From positions 620,001-684,000 of the forward strand of contig NC_015321.1 of assembly GCF_000194605.1 (NCBI RefSeq): a stretch of DNA of 64,000 nucleotides, given 5' to 3'. The stretch is from Fluviicola taffensis DSM 16823 (lineage in GTDB: Bacteria; Bacteroidota; Bacteroidia; Flavobacteriales_D; Crocinitomicaceae). How positions within the stretch are numbered: position 1 is the stretch's first letter; the number at the start of each line of letters is the position of its first letter. This document shows positions 52,901 through 64,000 of this stretch, one piece after another. Under the pieces are notes generated by a model. The model saw only the letters and a program-made list of their open reading frames with translations, was not told the DNA's origin and did not search any database. The translations under genes were made by a program, and so were the position numbers.

Positions 52901-55900
52901 GATTACAAGATTTTACGACTTCTTTCAGCATTCTGTAACATTCCTTTTCTAGATCCAGGAACTGATTGGCGAAATACACAAAAGCAAGCTGTTCGAATGG
53001 AAGCTCTGTCCAGCATTTTTTACTTAAAACAAGAACCGTGTCTTTTGCCTGTTTGAGAGGTTTTTGAAACGAAATAAAGGATTCATTGGCAACCTTGATT
53101 GCTGTAAGAATTTGTGTCGAAACGGAAATATCTAAATCAATTACTACCCTTTTGAACGCAGCAGAAAGATACATTTTAGACGTTGGATGCGCTTCAATGA
53201 AAGATTCAACTAGTCGTACTTTTTTTGTCTCATTATTGTTGCAGCACCTGATTACATAGACTTCAATACATTCTCCGAATTGCTCAGAAAGCCAATTCTC
53301 ATATTTGTTTCTATTAAATTTTGGATGATTATAGCTAGTGGTTATTTCATCTAACAAAGCATCGAACGGTATGGTAGCGTGCATAGTGTGTTTAGTTCCA
53401 GTAATGGATGTAACGACTGAAAATGCTATTGTAACATAATTGGGATTAAAAAAAATGTTAATCGGAGTGTTTTTTAACAATATCCCTTATTAAAACAAAA
53501 AAGCGTGAAACTTGATTCACACTTTTCTGTTTATCCTATTTTGAGTTTCGGTACTTCGATATTCTGACCAGTCTTTCTACTTTCTAAGATACTCTTCAGT
53601 TGGTTCATATCCTTACTGACTTTTTCATTTAATACCTTCGCATATATTTGAGTGGTCACCATTTTTTTATGTCCAAGCATTTTTGAAACAGTCTCTAATG
53701 GCACACCATTCGACAAGGTAACCGTAGTAGCAAAAGTGTGTCTTGCGATGTGGGTTGTCAAGTTCTTTTTAATACCACAAATTGTTGCAACTTCCTTTAA
53801 ATAGGCGTTGTACTTTTGATTACTGTTTACAGGCAATAATTTGTTTTGAGATATACAATGTGGGTTGCTTTTATACCGTTCAAGAATTTCCAATGGTAAT
53901 GGCAACAATGGAACACTTTCCAATTTATTCGTTTTATGACGTAAAACCGACAACCAATATTCACCATCAATCCCAATGGAAACTGCGTCACGCTCAAAAT
54001 TGAAAACATCTACGTAAGCAAAACCAGTATAACAGCAAAACAAGAACACATCACGAACTTCTGCAAGACGCATTATTGAAATCTTTTTTGATTGCATTTC
54101 ATCCAGTTCCGATTGAGTTAAAATTTCTCGTTCCGGACTAGTGTATGAGCATGAGAAATTATCGAATGGATTTTTGGAAATCCATTCTGAAGCAACAGCA
54201 ACATTCATTATGCGCTTGAAGTTCACAATGTACTTATGTGCTGAATTAGTTTGCAATCGTTCATTGACCAAAAGAAAGTGTTCAAATTCAGTGATGAATT
54301 TCATACTTAATTCATCTAATGGAAAATCATTTTTCTTAAATCTATGCTTAATGAAACTCTCTACTTTACCCTGGCAGTAATTGTATTTTGCGAGAGTTGC
54401 TTTGGCCACCATACCAACTTTGATTTTCTCTTGCATTTTGATTTTGTGAAAAGTAAATGCTTCAATAACTGTTTTAGATTTCACCTCTTCCACTAATCCT
54501 AAGTACATTTCTTTGAGTTTAGCAGCTGATACCACTTCACCATTAGAAACTAGTGATAGAAAGTGCTTGTTGACTTCGTTAGCAACATGATCTAGAAAGC
54601 CGTTGATTTGAATAGCAAATTTTGCTTTTTGCTTTACACGCATTCTGTTCTTATCCCAATCTGCCTTAGAAACATAGTAGTTGGTTGCAATTTCAGAACG
54701 TTTTCCCTCTACTGAAATTCGAATGGTAAGCTTATCATTACCATCTTTTTGGGATCAATCACAAAAGTTGGGGAGGAATTTGAATAGAATTTAGAACTTT
54801 GGAAAAAAAAGCGATTGGATCCACAAATTGAACTATTGAAACTGGTACTTCCAGAGTTATTGGTTGATTTCTTTGACTTCATGAAAGTTGAAAAGCAAAA
54901 TGAAACGTTGCATCTTTACTTTGAAGAATTAAATAAACCACCAACAGAGCATCTTCATAAAGAATTAATCTCTAAAGGATTCCATGATGAAATTACGATT
55001 CAGGATTTTCCACTCAGAGGTAAACATGTTTTTCTGCATGTAAAGCGCAGAAGATGGACTGATAAGAACACCAAGGAGATTGTTCAAAGAGATTGGAATA
55101 TCGTTGCTAAAGGTACTCGCATGACCGATGAGTTTGCCTCTTTTTTAAAACAAATCAGTCGCTTCTAAACCGTTCAGCTGTCATACTATTGGTTCATTTT
55201 ATGGTGTCAAGGGTAAGAAACTACAACGACAGCATAAGGATTGGTTAAGTGATTTTAGGAACTGGGAACAGCTTGCTCATGCCAAAGAGTATTTACTTTT
55301 TACCGATAATATTGGAACTCATTTATCCCTGGATGAAACCTCTCTATCTCAGGGTGAGCTTTACACCATCATCACCAACAAAGCAGCCAAAGGAAAACAA
55401 GGATCCATTGTCGCAATTATAACAGGAACCAACTCCGAATACATTACAACAATACTTCAAAAAATTCCACTAAAGCTTCGTAAAAAGGTAGTAGAAATAA
55501 CTCTGGATATGGCTGGAAGCATGAATTTGATTGCAAAAAGAAACTTTCCAGATGCTGTGCTTGTTACAGATCGTTTCCATGTCGAAAAACTAGCTTTGGA
55601 AGCCGTTCAGGAGCTTCGCGTAAAGCATCGATGGGAAGCGCTCGATGCAGAAAATGAAGCCATTGAAAAAGCAAAGAATCAAAAGAAAGCATACCATCCT
55701 GTTATCCTTGAAAACGGAGATACCATCAGGCAATTATTAGCAAGAAGCAGATACGTACTTTATAAAAAACCTTCTAAATGGACCTTCAATCAAAAACAAC
55801 GAGCGGAAATCCTATTTTATCTTTATCCAGATATCCAAATAGCTTATCAACTAGCACAACAACTGAAAGGGATTTTTGAACAAACCAAAGACAAAATTTA

Positions 55901-58900
55901 CGCTTACACCAAATTGGCCAAATGGCATGAAAAAGTAACTAAAGCTGGTTTTAAATCTTTCAACTCCATATCTAGAACAATCCAAAATCATTACAAAACA
56001 ATCCTCAATTACTTTGATAACCGAAGTACAAATGCTTCCGCTGAAGCATTTAATGCCAAAATAAAAGCATTTAGATCTCAATTTAGAGGTGTTAGGGATA
56101 TCCAATATTTTTTATTCCGATTAACGCAAATTTATGCTTAGTCCCCAGAATTTGGTCTTGATCCTCTTTTTGTCTGCTTGGATTTAACCAATAAGTAACA
56201 TTGAATTTTTGATTTTCCATTTGATCAATAAATTACATGAATAATAACTGGAATTCATTCAAAACATATTGAAAGATAAACTCAACAAACCTAGCCGTAA
56301 CAAAGGTTTACTCACTCTCCAGCGAACAAATTCGTGAAATTATTTTGTTCGCTGATTTGTTCGCTGGAAATTTGTTGTGAATTGATATTATTTGTTTTCA
56401 TTGACACCAACGAAAAGTGGAAAAACGCCTAAAAACGTTGATTATAAAGGTGGTAAAATAAAAAAGCCTCCCTTTGGGAGGCTTTTACTTTTAACTGTAG
56501 CGGTCTGGACGGGACTAACTAAAACCCCTTGAAACCACTAATAGCCAAACAAATATGTTTTACAAATAAACAAGTCCTACGAATAGGCAACGATTTGTTT
56601 ATTGTGTTTTTAACTTTATTAATGAACGAATTGCATCGAAATGCTTCACAAAGATAGACAATTTATTGAGAATGGGACTATCCGAATAAAATAAATGTGA
56701 GGTTTAATAAAGTATCTATGGGTAATGTATCGGTAAAATAGAGCCTATCTCCTACGATTTAAGTGCAATAGAAAGCATAACAAGTAAAGAGAAACACAAT
56801 ATACAACCAGCTCATTTAGAAGTCGTTTCTTTATTTATAAATACTTTTTCTCATTCATTAAAATCTTAAAAAATGGCACGTCAGAGTGGTCTTATCAAGA
56901 TTAAAGGAACATTGGACAATGTTTCTTTTTACAAAACAAAAGATGGGCATTTAGCCCGAATGAAAACATCTGTTGATGGAAAGCGCATTGCAAACGATCC
57001 AGCGTTTGAGCGGACACGCGAAAACAATAAGGAGTTTGCGAATGCTGCAACTGCAGGAAAATTAATGCGTGATGCATTGCGCCCAATGGCGTTGAATGCT
57101 TCTGATTCAAGAGTTACCTCTCGCCTAACGCAAATTATGACTCGTGTGAAAAACATGGATGCAACAAGCGCACGCGGAGGCAGAACTGTTGCAACAGGTG
57201 TTCAGGATCCTAATGCGTTGATTCAGTTGAAAGGTTTTGAATTCAACAAATCAGCTTTGTTGAGTGCAATTTTATTTAAACCTGTAATGGTTGATAACCT
57301 TACCGGGGAAGTAACCATTTCGAGTTTAGTTCCACAAATGGATATTGTTTGGCCTCAAGGAGCTACACACGTCTCATTTACGAGCGGTTTCGCAGGAATC
57401 GACTTCCTAGATGGTAACAAGGAATTGCAGATGAGTAACACAGTTAATTTACCAATTAATGGTGCTGTTTCAACTATTGTTCTTATCCCTACAGGCGTAC
57501 CATCTGTTCCTGGAATTAAAATGATAATTGTAAAAATTGAGTTTTTCCAAGAAATCAATGGAGTACAATACACATTGAAGAATGGTGCTTACAATGCTTT
57601 GAGAGTTTCAGAAGTTTTTTAATCAATAAACCGTGTAATATGGCAGATGGACCAATAAATTGCTTTAGTAATGACTTAGATGTTGTTGTAAATGCAATTC
57701 GCCGACCTAGATTTAAGGCAGGCGCAGAATTATCAAGTGCAGTAAACTTAGTAGGTATTGACGTTGAGCATGACTTACTAGAGGATGCTGAAAAACTAAC
57801 AGTACGGGTAAAGATTCAATCTAAAACGTGTGAAACAAAAGAATGTAACTGCTAAAGTTCATTCAAAACGGTGAATTAGGGTGCTTGATGCACCCTTTTT
57901 TATGCGCCATACTTTCCCCCCATTTAATTTTAACCCAAAAGAAAAAAGAAAAAAAGAAAGCCAATTTTAAGGCTGGCGGTTTTATGGATACAAGGTTTTT
58001 GAGAAAAATACTATCCTGCCGATAGGCGGATGGAGATTTTTTTCAAAACCCGCAGGGCTTGACCTTTTAGCCATAGAAACCAGAAGACTATTTTTGATTT
58101 GTTTTTTTGTTTATACTTGGTAAATCAATCTAATTGACTAATGGAAAAAACTTATAGACTGGGAAAAATTGCTGGGGAGCTGAATTTAGGCATTTCAACT
58201 ATCGCGGAAATAATTGAATTTTTTGGAGGAGAAATTGACACTAATCCAAACACGAAATTAACACCTGAACAAGTGAAATGTATTAAGGATAATCACTTAA
58301 ACTATCATTCTTTGAAACAACAGTTTGAAACTTTGAAACATATAAGATCTAAAAAGGATACTTTGCCAAAAGTTACAACATTTGCAGGATTAAATGCGAT
58401 AAGAGATGAATTAGGCGAACCAAAAATAATCTATAAATATTTTGGTGATAATAATTACACACTAGATTCATTGAGAAATGATTATTTATATCATTCTTAC
58501 TACTTAGATTTTAATGATCCTTTTGATTGCAGTTCGTATCTAATTGACATAAACGGAAATGCCAATAGAGCGACGCGAGAAGTATTTAAGGAAACTCTAA
58601 AAAAGAGCATGGAGATAAACGGAATCTGTTGTTTTTCACGAATAAACGATTCTATTCTAATGTGGTCGCATTATGCAAATAAACATCGAGGTATATGTTT
58701 AGAATTTGAAAACAGCAATGATGCTTTTCAAACAAAGGATGTGCACTATGTTAAGAACTTCAAGAAGCCTGATTTATTTATTGATCGTGAGGATGCTCTT
58801 TATCATATGATTTACACAAAATCTGAAGAATGGTCTTATGAGAAAGAATTGAGGTCATTCAAGAAGATTACATATAATAATACTGAGGCAAGAAAAATAA

Positions 58901-61900
58901 ACTTTGATTTTAAAATGTTAAAAGCAATTTATTTTGGAGTCAATGCACAAGTGGATTTCATTAAAAATGTAAAAGAAATATTAAGCACAAAAGATACAAC
59001 TTGCCAATTATATTTTGGAAGACTTAAGAAAAATGAATTTGGTATTGAATGGGTTAAAGGAAAATAATAAGATTGCAAATGTTGCAAAGTTTGTAAAACA
59101 TGAAAAAAAAGAAAGGCCAAAAGTGACCTTTCTAATTTGCGGCAGACCGAGGCATCGAACCTCTTCCATCCCTAGCGAATACCTTTTAATGGTGTTTAAC
59201 GAGATTATTCATTTTGTGCAAGTCTGCCAGATGGGATAGTCTGCCCACCAAAAAGAAAAACAACAAGCAAAATTAATTTCAAAATGATTGAACTATTTTG
59301 TGTGTTTGAATTATCTATGTATTGTTTCATATCCTTTATTTTTTGAATTATAAATTCAACAAACAGCCCCATGATAATATCTCGTAAGAAACTTTCTCCA
59401 GAAAAAAGTAAAACGCAAAGATTTTCAAATACAAGTATAGTAAAAATAACAAAAAGGAAAAACAGCCTTGAGCCAGCGCAGGAAAGACGAGCCATAGCCA
59501 TGTAGCACTGCGGAATGGCTTGGCGAAGTGTGGGGTAAGTGGAAGAAGAGAAATGGCGCGATAGCAGAATGAAACGACTGGAACGCGCGAAGCCGACCGC
59601 GAGTGGAGCGAAGGTGGAAGACAAAGGAAGGGCACGGAGTGAACTGTTTGCGACCTATGCAGTATGCACAAGGGCTTGGCGTAGTTTTTGAAATTCCGAA
59701 GAAGGATTGAATACAAGTGTGAGAAATGGCAGGAAGGTAGTTTACGGAATGGATGCCATGAGCACTCTTGACTACAACAAACTATAACCAGAACCACGAA
59801 CGAAAGTGCTCTTTGTTGGAGGTACGGAACCAATGTGCACACTCAGAGGATCTCTCAAAAACTGTGACAAGCCCGAAGCCTGAGCGACTTGCAGGCGAGC
59901 ATAAACACAAGCGGCGGTGACACCCCATTAAACAAAAGTGACGGGAGTGACGGGACTAGCTTCCCTGAACACATTTACAGGGGTTTGGGGTGGTAGAGTA
60001 GCCGCGACTGACGACGATGAACAAACAGGCAAAGAAAACAAGTGGAAGCCCGAATGCAGGAATTCTGGAAGCACGGGTTGGAACGGTAGAAACAAGCCCG
60101 AAGGCAATCACGATTGAGCAATGCGATTTAAAGAGCACTTGCGAAACGCTGTGAGCCAAGCTTTGTATTAGGCTTGTTTGTATGTTTTCTGAAGCTGTGA
60201 GGGCAAGGAGGAAGACCGCTTTTTCCTTTATTAAACCAAATGAAAAACAAAGACTCACAAGTTTCCTCATGAGTCTTCTAATTCTTTTTTTAGAGTGCAC
60301 CTACACATCAAGTATGTAAAGGCACTTATATACAGCAAAGGTAGAGAAGTTTTCTAGACGACCAAATTTTCTTGTAAAATATTTAAACTTGACTTTGTTG
60401 AATAGATTTGGTACGCTTCTGGACAGTTTTCTTGAATATCAGATAAACACTGATTAATCTCATTGATGAAGTCTTGTTTGCGGTTGTTTGAAATATGATG
60501 TAAAACGTATTCGATTACCTGAATAACAACTCTAAGAGTATGTCGTTTGTCATCAATGTAATCTATTTTAGGAATTGTTGGTAGACTCTTTGGAAGTGAG
60601 TAATTGTATAGAATCGCCCCATGAGCACATCTATTTCGAATTTGAACCAATCCTCTAAAAATACGCTCAAACTTCTCAATCGGTTTAATACCTAATTTAT
60701 CTGAAATCCGTTCTTTTATTGACGTGTCTTGAACACTCTCATAAATCTTAAATAAAGAGCCAAATGGAAAATTCTCCAATGTTTTCCATGCAGGAGCGTA
60801 AACACAATCTGCATATTTGTTGTGATGATTTTTAATTACAAAATGTTTATTGATGAAATCAGCATTGTAATGGTTGGGAAATTCATCTACGAAGGATTGG
60901 GACATAACCGTTGGACTAGAAAACCAAATTGGATCTTCTTTGAATTTCATCGATAGATAATATACAACGCTAGTGCGAAAGTTTACTTCAATACGATTTA
61001 GGTATTTAGTGAGTATGTACCTGATATCATTGTCCAAATAGTATAAGTCTACAATCGTCTTGAACTTGGTGCCAGTGATAAAATCATGATCGGAATTTGA
61101 TTTACGGAGATCAAACCAATAAAATCCTAATCGGTAATATCCTATATCTAAAAGTATCTCTTTGATTTTGCTTTCTTCATAACCTTCAAAATCCATACCT
61201 CTATCAGAAAGCAGTTGAATTTGTTGATCAATAGTAATTGCTACGCGTCCCATGGTAGTAATTAATTTTTCTTTCTATTTTTCAGCATTTTTTTCTTGTC
61301 AGCATGCAATGCTCCTACATCTACAGCGGGTAATTGAAATTTACCAAAAGGATAGCTGCTAGTTACATTTGAAATATATGTCCTTAAGTTATTTATAGCA
61401 ATACTTAAACCAGATATGTAGATGAAATCAGATTTTTCCTTATCAGTTAAAATTGCATTTTTATCAAAGCTAAAAATGGAAACACCTTCTACAAACATTA
61501 TATATCCGAGTAAAGAGGTGTCTATATCGTTAATGCTAATCTTAGTAAACAAAAAGGTTTCACCACTTTTTTGTTCTTTCGCAATAAAATCTAAATCAAT
61601 CACATAAGCGTCAAAAATTTCTCGAATGTTGACTTTTTTATTTCCGGGGTCATTAAATTTATATTTCGAATCAAGTACATAGAAATCATGTAAGATAAGT
61701 GGCGATTTTTTTATTCTCATGATGCAAACGATTTTGAAGTGGGAACCGAGTATTCATATTCGCTTCCTTCCTCTTCGTGTCTAGGAGTTGAAAGATTCCG
61801 AACTACTTTTAAATATGACCCAGTCCGATTGGATTCGTACCATTTGTCCAAATGATCAGCAATTGTGTCTTCATTTATTGGGTTAGCAAATTTATCCTTC

Positions 61901-64000
61901 CCCGCAATTTTTATATCAAATTCAATTCCTAGTGCTTTTTGAAGTTTGGCTGCTGTTATCAAATTCATTAATTTATGGCCTCGAAATAGTTGTGTTAAAT
62001 AACTAGCTGACGTACCAATTTCAGATGCTAATTCATTTCTTTTTAAACCTTTTTCATCTGCGGTCTCTTGAATTTGAGATAAAAATTTTGCCATTAGAAT
62101 TTTTGCATCAATTTCTAATTGATCTTTCTCATCTGCAAAAGAAAAAATATCATTAAAGGCTTCTTCAAGTTCCTTCAAATTTTTATTTGATGATTTCATA
62201 TTCATAGCTTGCGACTTTTTCTATAATATTCTTTGTTTTTTGTTTTACTCCCTGAGTTTTTTTCTTTTCAAATAATTCAGCAGTCACTACAACAAAAGTT
62301 TTGTCTTCCAAGGTTTGTTCTTTGCAATAAATTCTATCATTAGACTGACCTTTGAAAAATTTCATTGCAGTAACACCTTTACATTTTTTATTTATTTCTT
62401 CCTTATCGTATACATCTGTGTTTCTTAATCGTAGAAGAATACACTCTACGATATAATTGAATTTTTTTTTATGCTTATCATCTCGTTTGATGTACTCAGA
62501 TATTACAGCCCAGGTTTCTAAGTCAACACAAATCGCGATAGTCTTGTCTGTATTACAACGTATTATTCTTGCCTTTCTTATCACAAAATTAACTTATAGG
62601 TTCATTAAAGCAAATTTATTTGCGTTTTTTATAATTTCTTTGACAGAATTTTTAATTCTAATACAGATTTCAACCTCATGTAAAATGATAAACTTCAATT
62701 GGTTTACGACACAATTATATCTCATACAACATCTGATTCTTTGCTCTCAAATATATTCTTCCTTCGGGTCTTTTACAAACCGTAACGGATTCCGTGCGGA
62801 AAACAGTTCCTTCTGGATATTCATCTCTAAATTTTGTTAAACTCTCGATTAAAATATTTGGAGGAAAACCTTGATCAGATAGCGGACGAACTCTAATGTG
62901 ACTTGTTTCAGGGTCTAAAAATGTTTCAAATAAAACATCGAGATATTTTGTGCCAATAACCAACATAATACAAATTCTAATTATTCTCAAATTCCTGTTT
63001 AAATTCATCGATACTAATTACTGTATCATAAAGACCAATTTTAGATTCAGGATGTTTGTTTATTCCTGAGTATGATAAACTTGCGTCTTCATATCTTTTG
63101 AATTTATAAACGGCATCATTCATTAGTGCACTATTAAAAACTCCAAGACTTACAAGCAATTCAAAATCATTTACATTAAGACCAGTGACCTTTTTAAATA
63201 AGGCTGGTTCTAATTGAGTAATTACATCTTTTAAACTTCTTTCTCTGTAATCTGTTAAGTACATAAATACTGGAATGCGAGTAGCAAACTTTATTAGTTT
63301 TTCTTGTATTTCCTTTCTTTTACTCTTATACTCTTTTTCTTCGTCTGAAAGTTCTTTTTTCTCTTGTTTTGTGAGTTCTTTCTTGTTCGCTTCTGCTTTA
63401 GCCTTTTTTATAGAATCAGATTTATTGATGATCGTTTCGATGTCTTGATTTAAATTTCTAAAACCTTCAATGTTTGCCAAGGCTTGCATAGCATCTTGGT
63501 TATCCATTAATCTTTGTAAAGTGAAGTTATCTACATTCACTAACAAAGCACTTTCCCATCGTCTTGCTAGTAGAGTTGCTGTCGTACCACTCATTGCAAT
63601 ATCTAAAATGCCTGCTGCATCTATTTCTTTCATCGAACTACCATCATAGGCTAGAACAGGAAGGAATTTTATAAATTCTTCAACTTTCTTTTCTGGATTG
63701 CTTTCACCAACATTCAACCTACAACTATAATCAGCAATTTGACGTAATGCTCTGTCAGGCGCAAAATCAAAAACATAACATTCATGCTTAATTATTTCTT
63801 CACGATTTGGAGCGTTTTTATCAGGGTTTTTAATTGTCCAAGGTGTTTGAACTCTAAATGCTGCTTGAAAATAAGTCTCTGGACTTGATGAATTGCGTAA
63901 CATGAAAATACCTGTCCAAGGTTTCACAGAAACACCAGTTGTTAACTTTCCACAAGATAAAGTAATAGTTTTTGTTTCTAGGGCGTTACCCAAAGCTTTT

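Overview
The window reads as a chromosome segment of a Bacteroidota bacterium, most likely a flavobacterium. Evidence: a type IX secretion C-terminal sorting domain, two BBP2-type outer-membrane porins, TAnnTTTG-like promoter boxes, AT-rich intergenic DNA and a Bacteroidota-type two-frame insertion sequence. A Fluviicola-like host is a guess.

Bases 1-22.5 kb are ordinary chromosome: the end of a beta-barrel protein gene, an MFS transporter, secreted and surface proteins, then a potassium block. That block holds a sigma-54 response regulator, kdpFABC with two small upstream ORFs, a porin, a KdpD reduced to its sensor half, a separate PAS/HAMP histidine kinase, a Kup transporter, a KdpE-like regulator and a second porin.

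Bases 22.5-36.3 kb are accessory. The core (24.4-34.4 kb) looks like an RNA-repair or RNA-splicing island: an RtcB ligase, two RlaP-type nucleotidyltransferases, a RING/TerD-like protein, a WYL regulator fused to an Fe(II)/2-oxoglutarate dioxygenase, and nine minus-strand tRNA genes, several abnormal. Three transcription units share one 15-bp operator at the same distance from a CTTTG promoter box. One tRNA gene, Arg(CCT), carries a 41-nt insert whose removal leaves a perfect 73-nt cloverleaf. The insert belongs to a four-member family of covarying stem elements; the other three have the parts in permuted order around tRNA-like fragments. I regard this as the most unusual system in the window.

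Bases 36.3-56.5 kb form an integrative element bounded by 18-bp copies of a tRNA-Asp 3' end. It carries small membrane proteins, a ~0.9-kb region that looks like a large structured RNA, an operon of large unknown proteins, a LuxR-type regulator, replication-like genes, an amidase, an excisionase-like protein and a tyrosine integrase split by an insertion sequence with an 8-bp target duplication. The same insertion sequence also sits at 34.8-36.2 kb.

Bases 56.5-64 kb begin a second, related element. It repeats the 249-aa/71-aa gene pair, a ~135-bp repeat and the large RNA-like region. It then carries defence-type cargo: a DUF2971 protein, a tRNA-like gene, an Abi HEPN protein, a toxin-antitoxin-SecB-like chaperone operon and the end of a large helicase-like gene.
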